A DNA stretch of 64,000 nt, taken from assembly GCA_905221605.1 (NCBI GenBank), contig CAJNDS010000002.1, positions 1,417,438-1,481,437 of the forward strand. The letters run 5' to 3'. Origin of the DNA: Symbiodinium natans (Eukaryota > Sar > Dinophyceae > Suessiales > Symbiodiniaceae). Below, piece after piece: positions 12,690 to 23,335 of the stretch (within the stretch, counting starts at the first letter, position 1; each line of letters begins with the position of its first letter). The notes below the pieces were generated by a model that searched no databases, was not told where the DNA came from, and worked only from the letters and a program-made list of their open reading frames with translations. The translations under genes and the position numbers were made by a program.

Positions 12690-13599
12690 GGATGAGGTTT
12701 GAGGTCTGCGAGAGTCGCGCGCTGCGGGCGCATCTGAGCGTGTGCAATCCATCGAGCGGACGTGCCGAGCTTTATAGGCAGCTTGTGCTGCCCTTCGCGG
12801 CCAGACATTCGGTACGTGGCTTTGTGAGGACGTCGCCGTTTGGCGTATACGCACATCGCTCTTCCTGTTGCACGGCACGCTTACTTTGACGATTTCATTG
12901 AAGCAGAGCTAGAAGTGTTGGCCCGCTTGGCTGAGATTAGCACCTTGCTAAGAAGACAGGGCAAGACTAGGGGTCGCCTGCAGTTTGCCGAGAACCAGAC
13001 TGCGGGCAGACAAGCTGCCAGTTCGTACAAAGCTCTGTCGAGGTTTGTGGCCAAAGGAGGCGGCAAGTTAGATGATGCCACCCAGAGCGCATTGCTTCAT
13101 CTTCGTGACCGTCTTCTGTGGTGCGCCCAAATGCATTGATGCGAACATGCAGTGTACCTGGCGTATTTACGTGGATGCTTCGTGCGATGAACGGCGATGT
13201 GGTTTGGGGGGTGTTTCCATGGCTGGTGATAAGGCTGTTGGCTACTTCAAGACTTCAGCCTCCGACGACTTGCTGAAGAGGATGAACCCCTACAGTGACA
13301 ACCCAATTTTCGAGTTTGAGTGCTTGGCACTGCTTGGAAGCTTCAAAGCATGGGGCCCAATCTTGCGTGGATGCAATATAGTGGCTGGCAGCGATAACGA
13401 AGGAGCCCTATCGTGCATAATCCGTGGTGCCTCAGACAACCTGTGTGGCGCTGCCATTGTTCAAGAGACGCGTGACTTGACGGATAGACTTGGGTGTGAC
13501 GGTAACGTGTGGTTCGAACGAGTAAACAATGCATCCAACATTGCCGATCAATCGTTACGTGAGTTTCTTGTGAAGGGCTTGGTGCCAAAGTGGATGTAG
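12690..13599 (+). pseudogene. Decayed retroelement: reverse transcriptase and RNase H remnant (DIRS-like)
   Basis: The protein is spread over three frames. An RT palm-like piece, ELYRQL then RTSPFGVYAH (about 12760-12850), lies in one frame. The YxDD box appears as AYFDDF (about 12881-12898) in the next and is followed directly by GRLQFAENQTAGR, so the stretch that usually separates these parts is deleted. A further frameshift near 13115-13125 leads into an RNase H domain (13130-13599). There YVDAS, the glutamate of FEFECLALLG, the aspartate of GSDNEG and the aspartate of NIAD supply the D-E-D-D metal ligands. Family knowledge: this RT-RH layout matches tyrosine-recombinase retroelements common in algal genomes. 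No integrase, recombinase or terminal repeat was found. At least two frameshifts and one deletion make it inactive. Confidence 0.7.
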
Positions 13600-13949
13600 A
13601 CTTCAGTGCTCTTGCGTGCTCCGTCCTTGGCGCTTGGGGTGAGCGACGGACCTCGCGCGTGATCGTTGGGTCGCATGGTGCGGTGCTTTATCTAGGTATG
13701 GCGCCGGTGCTTCACTCAAACTTTCAAACAGCTCCCCACTGTTCGCCTTGGGCGCGACAAAGAGTGATGACCGCTACATTATTTTGCATAGAATAAATGT
13801 GCATGTCTTCCATATTCGAAGAATGCTCAGTGGAATGTTTGCAGAACGCTTCAAGTAACTAAAGGAATAACAAAAATGTATTTTAAACATGATGCCCTTC
13901 AGCAGCCGAATTTGGAGGCGGATGCTGGTTCCAAGCCGGGTCGGCGGCA
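13600..13949. other. No feature seen
   Basis: This is the 3' flank of the retroelement remnant. It includes a moderately AT-rich stretch (13790-13880) but no recognised coding or repeat signal. Confidence 0.4.
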
Positions 13950-14330
13950 TATGACTGGGCTCGCGAAACGTTGGCAGGCGCGACACAGGTGTCGTTTGTG
14001 CTGCCAGGCGCAGCGTTGGAGCCCTGGACCGGTGTCGCGTGCGCGCTCGGGGGCTCACGAAACGTTGGCAGGCGTGACACAGGTGTCGTTTGTGCTGCCA
14101 GGCGCAGCATTTAGGGGCCCTGGACCGGTGCCGCGCGCGTGCGCTCGGGGGCTCGCGAAACGTTGGCAGGCGCGACGCAGGTGTCGTTTGTGCTGCCAGG
14201 CGCAGCGTTGGAGCCCTGGACCGGTGTCGCGTGTGCGCTCGGGGGCTCGCGAAATGTTAGCAGGCGCGACACAGGTGTCGTTTGTGCTGCCAGGCGCAGC
14301 ATTTCGGGGTCCTGGACCGGCGCCTTGTAG
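13950..14330. repeat. Minisatellite, about four units of 90-100 bp
   Basis: Units carry the core GCGAAACGTTGGCAGGCG, then GTGTCGTTTGTGCTGCCAGG and CCTGGACCGG. Two unit types, ending in GTTGGAGCC and ATTTMGGGG-like sequence, alternate, so the array is a short dimeric repeat. The 152-codon plus-strand frame through it is repetitive and not supported as a gene. Confidence 0.8.
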
Positions 14331-14524
14331 ATGAGACTCAGACTCGGCTTCAAACTTTCACTTTTGCCTGCGATAAGTGTACCGTGACAGGTCTCTGCCG
14401 TGACAAGTGCAAAAGATCTCGCTGAAAATCCGCTTGCCGGATGACAAACGAAGCCGAAACTCCCCAATCCTCTCAAGCCCGAAGCCCCGCACCTGCACGC
14501 TACCAAAAGAGCGGCGAAGGACAC

Positions 14525-14830
14525 GACTCACACTCACGCTCGCACTCACTCACACTCACTCACACTCACTCACACTCACTCGCACTCACTCGCACTCACT
14601 CACACGCACTCACACTCACTCACACTCACTCACACTCACTCACACTCACTCACACTCACTCACACTCACTCACACTCACTCACACTCACTCACACTCACT
14701 CACACTCACTCACACTCACTCACACTCATTCACACTCACTCACACTCTCACACTCACGCGATCATTCACTCACGCGCACTCACTCACACCCAAGCACTCA
14801 CTCGCTCACTCGCTCACTCTCTCACTCATA
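14525..14830. repeat. (CACT)n/(CACACTCACT)n microsatellite
   Basis: About 300 bp with a 10-base period, CACACTCACT, degenerating toward the 3' side into CGCTCACT. It produces spurious Ser/Leu/Thr/His frames. Confidence 0.95.
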
Positions 14831-14924
14831 CTTATCAAGTTTCAAGAGCAATGCGGGGCATGGTTTCTATAGGTATGCTCACGTGGAAGTGCGGGGCTAT
14901 GGTGCGGTATGGGCTGCCAGGGTG

Positions 14925-15097
14925 TGCGTAGGGTGCATGGTAGGGTGCGTGAGGTGCAATGGTAGGGTCTAGGGTGCACAGGGTGCAGTCGTAGGGTGCG
15001 TAGGGTGCGCAGGGCGCAATCGCAGGGTGCGTAGGGTGCAACGGCAGGGTGCGTAGGGTGCAATGGTAGGGTGCGCAGGGTGCAATGGTCGGGTGCC
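14925..15097. repeat. GGGTGC-rich minisatellite, left block
   Basis: Short units of AGGGTGCRYAGGGTGCAAT type are repeated about ten times. They lead directly into the palindrome at 15098-15220. Confidence 0.8.
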
Positions 15098-15220
15098 GAC
15101 TGCACCCTGCACCCTGTCGACTGCGCCCCAAATAGCGGAACATTTAGCGTAATATTTGGGCCAAATGTTATGCTAAATGTTCCTATTTGGGGTGCAGTCG
15201 GGAGGGTGCAGGGTGCAGTC
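15098..15220. repeat. 123 bp near-perfect palindrome
   Basis: The left arm starts GACTGCACCCTGCACCCTG and the right arm ends CAGGGTGCAGGGTGCAGTC. The arms are about 60 bp with only a few mismatches and meet at a loop of two to four bases (near 15159). It would extrude as a cruciform or fold as a hairpin. It has the form of a MITE or a palindromic inversion of the surrounding GGGTGC minisatellite. Confidence 0.85.
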
Positions 15221-15400
15221 CGGCAGGGTGCAGGGTGCAGTCGGCAGGGTGCAGGGTGCAGTCCGGCAGGGTGCAGTCCGGCACACCCTGCGCCCCACCA
15301 CCTGCACCTCTGCGCCCCGCCACCCGCACCGCTGAGTGCACCACTGGCGCGCACCACTGCACCCCACCACCTGCGCCGCTGCACCACACCCTAAATCCAT
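15221..15400. repeat. GCAGGGTGCAGTC minisatellite and C-rich flank
   Basis: Repeats of GGCAGGGTGCAGGGTGCAGTC continue for about 70 bp. They turn into CCCCACCACCTGC-type units on the other strand sense up to about 15390. Confidence 0.75.
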
Positions 15401-16239
15401 ATGAGAATCTATTCAATAGAGCATCATTGCTTTTAACATCTTTTAAACCTCGTCCGTGGGTGGTGACCGGTCACCCCTCTACTCCGAGGGCACAGCGAGC
15501 AGGTGAATGGCCCGAGCCTGCCATTCCCCCTTTTCACAGGAAACGGTGGTGAACAGTGAGTCCCCGTAGCGAATGTGTCGCGTTGTGCACGTAGTATCCG
15601 TAGAGACGCCGTAGAGGGATCTGCGGAGAAGTGTGCCTGCTGCTTTACACACGGCAGCGCATTGCCCAACGCAGAGGCGATGTTGTCTGCCTGACTTAGT
15701 ACCTTGAAGAGGGATCTTCGGGGGAAGCGCTTTTTTGCATGGGCCTCAGCGAGGATGGCACGCTGTCTTGCCTTTATGCCGGTTTTCCGATGGCGGGCCT
15801 GCCTAGTTGTGGTTCCGTGCAAAATGGTGGACAAACCCTTTTGCTGAACCGGGCTTGCCGACCTCAGAGCGTTGTCTTGGGGTTGGGGCGCGTGCCGGAC
15901 GTGAACTCCAAGTGGAGGGGGCAATGACGGGTGCGGAGCTCCCGAGGAAGCGGGAGGGAACAGCGCCAAAAGCACGGTTGCTGGTGAGCCAGCACTCACT
16001 CACTCACTTTAAACTCACATTCCTTTTTCGTATCATTCTCGTACCTTCGTAACGGACTAGTGCTTGGCAGTGAACTATATGCATACTTGTTTATGTGTGT
16101 TAATTTCTTTTTTGCATAAACTAACTTGGGGGGGATCTGGTTTTCCAGCTCCTCTGTCGCAAGCCTTTCGAGCTGTGGTCTCCCATAGGGTCGTGTCTTA
16201 ACCTTTCGGAGCCGAACCCTACATAGGGTTAGGGGTTAG
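15401..16239. other. No gene recognised
   Basis: A 188-codon minus-strand frame (15433-15999) and overlapping plus frames exist. They contain no motif, and several frames are open together. An exon cannot be excluded. Confidence 0.35.
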
Positions 16240-16639
16240 GTGTTAGGCCCTAAACTCTCCACCCTGCAAACCCCCGACCCCCCACATCCCAGCCTTCTGC
16301 CCACCAGTCCTTCAACAAGCCCTGTTTTCGCTTCGCAAGCGCACATAATCATAGAGCGCGCCGACAGCTATGAGCTGGCAAACGCCTGGGCAGCCCGTTT
16401 TCGTGTGCTGGGGATGTGGCTTTTGGCTGATGGGCTTACGTTCTGCACTACACCCTAAATCCCATAGATCCCAGTCCCTTAACTCTGAACTCTAGGCCCC
16501 ATAAATAAACCGGAAACTTCCCGTCATGGACCCACATCCTTCTGCCCAGAAAGGCTTCCTTGAAGCCAGGGCTGATTGACCCCAGGACGCCAGGCACCGC
16601 CAGTAGCCTCACGGCATTCCCTGTTTCAGCGGGTAGATT

Positions 16640-16706
16640 CCAACCCAACCCTAAACCCTCAACCCTCAACCCCCAACCCTCAACCCTCAACCCGAAACCC
16701 TAAACC

Positions 16707-16772
<66 letters not shown>

Positions 16773-16776
16773 AACC

Positions 16777-16815
<39 letters not shown>

Positions 16816-16890
16816 ACCCCCAACCCTCAACCCTAAACCCTAAACCTTAAAACCTAAGCCCTAAACCCAAAACCCTAAGCCCTAACCTCC
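16640..16890 (+). repeat. Telomere-variant tract (CCCTCAA)n flanked by CCCTAAA
   Basis: About twenty heptamers of CCCTCAA (TTGAGGG on the other strand) occupy the middle. True CCCTAAA units and degenerate forms lie at both ends. Isolated telomere-like heptamers also occur at 16210-16265. The Asn-Pro-Gln-Pro-Ser frame through it is an artefact. Confidence 0.9.
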
Positions 16891-17507
16891 CTCCCCACGC
16901 AATTCAAGAAACATTAGGCATCGAAGTTCAGGGCCTCGCGCGGCCGCGGCTGCAGCGATGTGCAGGTCTTGAGGTGTCCGGCCATGAGGGCAAAGTATGG
17001 GGAGTGTTATATATCCATATCTATGTCTGTGTTTCTATATCATCTATAAATCCATATCTATATCTACATCTATATAAACAAACAACAAAAAAATGCATAG
17101 ATTGATAAATCAAAAAGTAACTAAATAAAGTAATAAATGCCAGCGACGACACGGCCACGTCCGGGAAGAAAATAATTGTGCTCTGCCCTTGCAAGGGCCT
17201 GGTGTATTTTATGAACCCCTATTAACCCCGAAGCCCTGTACCCAGGTGACTTGCAGATTCAAGGTGATTTGGGCAGATTCAGCTTTTAATTACGAGAAGT
17301 GCAGATCCAAATCGAATATTTAGGGCTTAGGGTTTTGGGAAGTGGGGGGGGGAGGGTGGCCAATATGAAATCCATGAACCCGACACAGGCACGCTGTTTC
17401 TTAGACCGATAATCTTAGTAGTTATTGAGCAGCCTGGACAAAAGAGCCTCGTGCAGAGAACTGAATGGGGCAGTGTTTTGGTACGAGATTTTTTCGCCGT
17501 TGCGCCA
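16891..17507. other. Intergenic region upstream of the membrane-protein gene
   Basis: It contains an imperfect TATATCCATATC/TCTATATC microsatellite (about 17005-17085), an AT-rich stretch to 17140, and a telomere-like TTTAGGGCTTAGGGTTTT at 17319. No promoter motif is identifiable; dinoflagellate promoters have no reliable TATA consensus. Confidence 0.5.
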
Positions 17508-18492
17508 ATGGCCCGGGTACATCCCAAAGAGACGAGAAGCTCAGGGGACTCAGATGCAGGTGGTCCTGCTGTTCACTGTCCACCGACTTCCTCGCCTGCG
17601 TCGCCTGACAACTCAGCGCCAAAGGTTGGGGATGCGGAGTCCAAGGAGTCTGAAAACTTTGAGCATTTGAGAGAAATGAAGATGTGCTTGCCAACAGCAT
17701 CCAGCACTTTCATAGCCTCCATGATTTCTTCAGTCCTCATGTTCATGGGCCTTATAGCCTTCGGGCTGGCCGAGGGGCCGGACCTGGCTCGACCAAGCTG
17801 GCAGACGCTCATATGCCGCTTTGCTGGCTGGATCTTTCTATTTGTCCTGCCCATCATGGGACTTGCTGGGCCCTCTGTTCGGGATTTCGTGCTTTCAGGC
17901 GTTGCGCCCGAGGGCTGGGGATGTCTAACGGGACATCCGGCGGCGTGGATGCAACAGATTTTGACTTTTGCAGTCTATGCCATGCTGACGTTTCTTCCCA
18001 TCCGCGAAGGGCAGCCTCTCGGGTTTTTTTTGGTCTTCGTATTCGGCAACATCTTGTCACTGCCGAGCGGAGCCGTTCTTGTTTGGCTCTTTGGTCCAAG
18101 TTGTATTTGCTTCCGGTACGCACGGTCAGTTGCTCCTACATGCCATATGTTGCCTATCGTCGGCTTTGGCATCTTACTGTCTGGCTACCTGGTGCTGAGA
18201 GATGCTGCTGGAGTTTGGATCGGGGTTTTACTGCCATTGCTGCTGACAACCTATGAGTACATCGGCACTCAGTTGGCGGCTCGTAACTTCACCGAAAGTT
18301 TTGTCACAAGGCCAGAAGTGCGCGAGCAGTACCCGGGCACAAACCAAGGCATTGTGATCTCCATATCCACTTGCACCTTTCATGCCATGGCCGAAGGAGC
18401 ACGCTTAACTCTGCTCTACATTGACCACCTGCAGAACAAGGACTCTCAACCGCTCTTGCCGATAATCAGCTCGGTTACTAATGTTTCCTTAG
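17508..18492 (+). CDS. Multi-pass membrane protein, exon 1
   Basis: An open frame of about 328 codons from the first ATG (MARVHPKETRSSG). The frame is open upstream as well, so a more distant start or an earlier exon is possible. A polar N-terminal region of about 65 residues is followed by roughly six to eight hydrophobic segments, for example SVLMFMGLIAFGLA, AGWIFLFVLPIMGLAG, LGFFLVFVFGNIL and VWIGVLLPLLLTTYEYIG. The exon is predicted to end after ...TNVSL plus one base at AG|GC (18492). Its one-base phase matches exon 2 at 18755. I do not recognise the family; it resembles uncharacterised dinoflagellate membrane proteins. Overlapping frames are shorter and lack the hydrophobic pattern. Confidence 0.65.
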
Positions 18493-18754
18493 GCACAATG
18501 TTTCATCGTTTTACATCAAGACAAAAAGGAGCATTTTAGTGTCCTTAAAGGAGGGGTCAGGGTTTAAGGTTTATGCTTTAGGAAACAATGGTGGGTAGGT
18601 ACCTAGGCAACTTTCGGGAAGCTTAGGGAGCCTTAGGGAGTAGAGGGGAGTACTCGCGAACCTTGGGTTACATATCCCCCTTGAAACCCTCTCCCTGATG
18701 AACCCCATAAGAATACGAGCATAACTGTTGTTTGATTGTTCAAAAAGGGGGGAG
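18493..18754 (+). other. Intron (GC...AG) of the membrane-protein gene
   Basis: Predicted from phase: exon 1 ends one base into a codon at TTAG|GCACAA, and exon 2 opens after GGGGGGAG with CC AAG GTT, giving Ala-Lys-Val. The intron contains telomere-like TTAGGGAG pieces. GC donors are an established feature of Symbiodiniaceae genes. Confidence 0.5.
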
Positions 18755-19515
18755 CCAAGGTTGTGTGGAACATACTCTTGCGCCTGGGATGCGTGGACCG
18801 CACCATCCATTTCGTCACTCGTGGCTGGTTCAAGCCCAAGAATGCATCGAAGTTCTTGAGAGATGCTGGTTACTGTATGGGCTATCCCCGTATGGGAGCA
18901 GTTGCCGCCTTGCTGTTGGCACGCCTTTCTCTTGGCAACCCTGCAGTCTTGAGCGAGACGGAGGGAGTGCTGTGGGTGTTCATCATCGGAGCAGAGCTTC
19001 TGGAAGATCTGCTCAGCTACGTTCTGTGGCGAGCGGGCATCGACTTCTCACCTGTGAAGTTGTTCGCCACTGATGAAGAGGTGGAGCAAATGTCCGAGAA
19101 GAAAATTGTGAGGAGACTCAGCAACCTTAGTCAGCAGGCATCTTCGGACGCACTTGCAGTGGTGCCACAGCCACCACGAAAGCCTACTCATGCAACCTCA
19201 TCCATTGATTCAACCTCATCCAGAGGTTCAGCTCAGCACGATCTGGAAATGCAGCACCTTGCTACTGTCGAGTCTGTGAAATTGGAAGTGCGTGAGAGCC
19301 ATGACTTCAACTATGGCCCGGTTGACTTTGGCAGTTTGCCCTTCTGGGCGCATTTGTTTCCAGTCGTCCTGTCGCAGTTCCACACAATCTTGGCCATGAT
19401 CGTGCTTTCAGATGGCCTCGTGTACGCCTTAGGCTTTTGTCACCACGATGACATGAGCCCGCAACGAGGTGTGCTTTGGTGGCCTTTACCTGACAGCGGT
19501 CAAATGTGTACATGA
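18755..19515 (+). CDS. Multi-pass membrane protein, exon 2 (C-terminal part)
   Basis: About 253 codons from AKVVWNILLRLG to a TGA at 19513. It contains hydrophobic stretches AVAALLLARLSLG, GVLWVFIIGAELLEDLL and LFPVVLSQFHTILAMIV. Between them lies a long polar, Ser/Thr-rich loop or tail (about residues 105-180, with RRLSNLSQQ). The final residues after DGLVYALGFC are less hydrophobic and may already be intron or 3' sequence, so the true end may be near 19440 or in a further exon. Together with exon 1 it forms a protein of about 580 residues of unknown function. Confidence 0.6.
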
Positions 19516-19749
19516 TATGTTCGACCACGGACGACAGGACTTCCTGCACGTGTGACCTTGCTACTGCTTCTCCTACTCGCTGAGTAGTTCTCTAAATTAG
19601 GGTCCTCCTTTCCGGTCCCCTGTATAACATGGCACCCTTGTCATAAGGAGCCCTAAAGGGGCACCCTAATGTAGATAACTGCCCAAGTGCCTTCCCATTG
19701 CGGCTCCAATCCTCGGAGAGGTGTCGGGGCTGCGGGGACATTCAAGTTT

Positions 19750-19861
19750 CTACTAATCGCTTAAGAACCGAACAACAAAACATATTCTTCCTTACAAGGC
19801 CAATATGGAATGCAGGGATTCTGTTTGTGTATTTTCTGCGAGGTTCTTAAGCGAATAGTAG
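19750..19861. mobile_element. 112 bp MITE-like element with 20 bp inverted ends
   Basis: The ends CTACTAATCGCTTAAGAACC and GGTTCTTAAGCGAATAGTAG match as inverted repeats at 19 of 20 positions. The interior is AT-rich and noncoding. No unambiguous target duplication is visible (left ...caagttt, right ttcagtg...). A 19 bp direct repeat (TTCAGTGTTCGGATTTAA, twice, 19862-19900) follows immediately. Confidence 0.65.
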
Positions 19862-21169
19862 TTCAGTGTTCGGATTTAAGTTCAGTGTTCGGATTTAATT
19901 TTTGGGTGTAGGCCTCAGCTCATTTTCTTGCATCCGGCCACGGAGTCTTCGGTGCAGGCTTTTCACGTCGAGCTGCGACGACGCCGGAGAATGTGCTGCA
20001 TAGAACCCGCAAAAGCTGTTACCGACCAAAGGTTTCGGAGTGATGCCCATCAACAATCACCCTTGCCCCCCTGCTCCCCAAACGTAAACAATCATATTCT
20101 GGACCCTGAATTCCTCCAAGCGTACTTCTCAAGGGCCAAGACTATGTTAGAAAAGGGGTCAATAGGGGAGGTTATTTGAAATGCCTCAGGGTCGCCTAGT
20201 GGAATTTTTAAATTAGAAGTGAGGAATGCTCAGCTGAGCCAGTAAATCATCATTGTCATCGGTTTGTATTTGCGAGCTTACTTATACAAGAGCCCAAGTC
20301 GGAACATCATCTTGAGGCCTTCAGGGGTTGGGATTAGGGTTGAAGGGTTGGGATCTAAGCTTAAGCTTCACCTGGACCCCTTTTAGGCAGCCCTAGTTAC
20401 TAAAAGGGGCCACGGCTTTCAGGCTTGAGGCTATCATTAGGGCTTAGGTTTTAGGTTCAAGCTTCAGGCATAAGCTTCACCTGGCCCTAACTAGTTTGGA
20501 CCCACAGATAAACAGCACTTAGTTGAAATATTTTATTCGGCCGGGGCATTTTTATGATTCGGCAGAAGGCCTTGCCCTGCACTTACCCACATGACTTCGC
20601 TTGCTCAGTCCCAGGAGTGTGCAAGCCCCGTATTGATGTGGAAGATGCAAAGGAGCATTTTCCACTTGTGTGGCATAGGCATGAACACAGCATCTTGCTG
20701 AAGCCTGCTCGAACACGAAGATCATGTATACAGCACAGGTTGCAGAGAGGCACAGCCTTGTTGGCACGTACAAACTGGATAGAAACAGCAGTTGTCCGAT
20801 GCAGCAAGATGCATGTCGTTACTTGAGATGCGTGTTTGGCTCGTTTGGCTCGAAGCTTTCTTTGGTAGGACAAGGCCCCGAAAAGGGGGTCGGCGCCGCT
20901 CGTTCAGGCCATGGGGGCTGATTGAGTTTAGCATTTCCGTGGGTTGTGTTAAAAGATCCCAGCAACCTGTTTGTCCCTGCATGGCTTTTGCCAAAGTTAG
21001 TACCAGCATGCAAGACCAGTGCTTCATGCACTGTTATGAGGTCACCAGCATAAGATTGTCACAGGCTGCGCACGAGGAGCCAAGGCTGTCGGGGCTCCGA
21101 GTCGGCTCACCTGGCTTGGCTTCTACTTCTGCGACGCTTTTGCAAGAACTGCTTCTGCGAGCCGCCAAC
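19862..21169. other. Mostly noncoding; degenerate telomere-like heptamers
   Basis: Scattered CCCTAA/TTAGGG-like pieces occur at 20320-20480. A possible plus-strand exon lies between AG at 20609 and CAG|GTTGCAG at 20730 (reading VCKPRIDVEDAKEHF), but nothing confirms it. No domain is recognised. Confidence 0.35.
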
Positions 21170-21350
21170 CCTAAACCCAAAACCCAAAACCCTAAACCCT
21201 AAGCCCTAAACCCTAAACCCTAAACCCTAAACCCTAAGCCCTAAACCCTAAACCCTAAACCACCCTAAACCGCCCTAAACCACCCTAAACCTAAACCCTA
21301 AACCCTAAACCCTAAACCCTAAACCCTAAACCCAAAACCCTGAAAGAATG
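21170..21350 (+). repeat. Interstitial telomeric tract, C-rich strand on +
   Basis: About twenty CCCTAAA heptamers with interspersed CCCTAAG and CACCCTAAACC variants. The unit is the plant and dinoflagellate telomere repeat (TTTAGGG). Confidence 0.9.
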
Positions 21351-21424
21351 ATCTCTCAGGCAATTCTTGCAGATGGCTCGCTCGAGCTCCGGGTGCCTGC
21401 CTTGTGTATCGGGCCAGCCACGTG

Positions 21425-21492
21425 CGGTGTTGCCGTAGGGTCTCGGGTTTAGGGTTAGGTTTGGGGTTTGGGGTTTAGGGTTTGGGTTTAGG
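21425..21492 (-). repeat. Interstitial telomeric tract, G-rich strand on +
   Basis: Degenerate TTTAGGG/TTTGGGG heptamers run in the opposite orientation to the tract ending 75 bp to the left. The pair faces outward around a short unique segment (21351-21424). Confidence 0.85.
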
Positions 21493-22307
21493 GCGATCTT
21501 GCGGTACATGCCGCGGAGTGCATCGACTGAGCGCATCAAGGCAGCACAATCGTAATGTGTCACAGCACAAGGTCTCGAGATCGACGGCGAGCTGGTCGTT
21601 TGCTACTGAGAGTGGTGCAAAGTGAAACACTAGGGCCAAGGTTGTGAGGACAAGAATGCAGAACAAGGCAGTCGCTCGATTTTCTCACACTTGCAGGACG
21701 GAGTAAATCTCGAGGGAGAGATAAACGGCCAGGGTCTTGGATTGTACCTGAGTCAAACCGACACCCAGAAGCCTGCCTGTTCGATTTGCTGATTCATTTG
21801 CAAGACAAGGAAAAGCCGGTCCCGCTCGCCAGAAGCTCACTTCTGACTCGTCTTCGGGTTGTTTTATTGTGAAACAATATGTTATAGTCTGTTCTTACCG
21901 GAATACGCATTAGAATGCGTAGTCATATGCTACAATATGTTGCGACAATTTGTTACAATATGTTAGTAACCTACGTCTTATAAATGTGGTGAATCTGAGA
22001 CACTCCGAGGCGCCGGCGGAGAGGGGCGGCCTCTCGGTTGCGGGCTCAGTCGAAGGCAAGTCGCAGAAGGTGGGAGATCCTCATTTGTCGGCATGGGGAG
22101 GTTGCTCGTAGATTCTTCTGCAACACGAGCATGAAGTTCCAGCAACGAGCTGCTCACTGAGCTGCCTAGGTCTGAATCTGCTCCCAAGAGGCTGCAAGAG
22201 TTAGAATGCCCTTGCTCGTTTTGCCATCCGTTTGCATTTCATGACCCTGGCTCCCGTCAGGAAGCAGGATAAGAAAGAAAAGGCGAAGGACGCTAGCAGT
22301 TTGCCGC
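21493..22307. other. No gene recognised
   Basis: Short AT-rich stretches lie at 21860-21980, with several TATGTTA(C/G) repeats. A Ser/Pro-rich minus-strand frame (21978-22187) is open but unsupported. Confidence 0.35.
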
Positions 22308-22518
22308 TTGTGTTCTGTATGTCGGGGCCAGGTGCAACTTTCATGTATTGGTGAAGCTCAAGCCAAGTATCTTGCTTCGAATGATACGTGGGATGTTTCA
22401 CGTGCCGAGAATCGAAGCTTCAAAATCTCTCAAGTGCCGAAGCCAAGAGCAGGAGAAGCCGCAGGCACCGCCGCGGCGGACACCGACGCCCTCACCTGCC
22501 AGGCCAACGAAGAGTTGG
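22308..22518 (+). CDS. Candidate exon, unknown protein
   Basis: An open frame reading GEAQAKYLASNDTWDVSRAE and further on TALTCQANEEL-like sequence ends at a good donor (GAGTTG|GTGCGTGA). Possible acceptors are at 22331 and upstream. Composition is protein-like and it lies on the same strand as the SR-rich exons and cold-shock gene downstream. No domain is recognised. Beyond the donor the frame stays open into hydrophobic but probably intronic sequence (to 22877). Confidence 0.3.
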
Positions 22519-22884
22519 TGCGTGAGACTGGGAGTCGAAGTGTTCGTGGATGGCCGTTGTTTGATGTCCGGTCTGTTCGTTTTGGTGGGGGGGGGTGGGT
22601 GCTTGATGCACATCCCACTGTCATGAATTCGTCCATGTGCGGTTTGAGAGGTGTAGTAGCTGTAATCACAGTCCTGAGCTTCATGGTCCGGTTGGACACG
22701 CGACGATGTTTCCTGTCTTTATGTGACGGGCTTGCAGAACTGAGCCTCGTGCCGTTACTCGTTGCATGCATTTGCGTGCTCATTATGCTCATACCGTGGA
22801 GGTCGGAGTCTCAGAAGCCTGCTCCCCAGCACTGCACAGTGTATGCACTGATACGCACGGATCCTGGATTGGACTAGAGCTCGG

Positions 22885-23335
22885 ACAGCCGCAACGGCCA
22901 AGGAATCTCTCGGACTACGAGGGGGAACTCTCGAGGCCAAGAGCTCAGAAGAGGACCTGGCCATGTGTGGCCCATCGTGATGGGAAGCTGATCAGTGGAG
23001 GTCGCCGTCAAGGCCAGCCAAGCGAAGGGCACCGCCGGCCTCCCGGATCGTCGGCGCTGATGAGCAGATACAAGCAACGAGCCCGACGTGGAGGTTCATG
23101 GTACTTGTGAACCCAACCCCCAATTGCAACCATATTATGGGGCACTATAAGGGGCTTGTAAGTGGGGAACTTTCCAAGCATTCTTTCAAAGCAGGCCATA
23201 AAGAGGGATGAGGGCGGATGAGGGCGGATGAGGGCGGATGAGGGCGGACCTAGGTCTCGGTCCCCGGAGCGAGTGCCGCCAACGCAGTTCGAGGACTACG
23301 AGCCGGCCGGGGATGGCCGGGAGCTCGGGGTCCTT
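22885..23335 (+). CDS. Candidate SR-rich exons (Arg/Ser/Pro)
   Basis: Three short stretches look like parts of an SR-type or RNA-binding protein. One is SSDSRNGQGISRTTRGNSRG or the overlapping RPRNLSDYEGELSRPR (about 22885-22960). The second is WRSPSRPAKRRAPP after an AG at 22990-23000. The third is RSRSPERVPPTQFEDYEP (about 23252-23331), which ends at a possible GGG|GTCCTT donor. Phases between the first two and the third were not resolved. A four-fold decamer GATGAGGGCG (23211-23250) lies just before the third. They may be 5' exons of the cold-shock gene. Confidence 0.3.

Noticed and set aside
14407-14931. 174-codon Ser/Leu/Thr/His frame
   Set aside because: Translation of the CACACTCACT microsatellite; all frames across it are open for the same reason.
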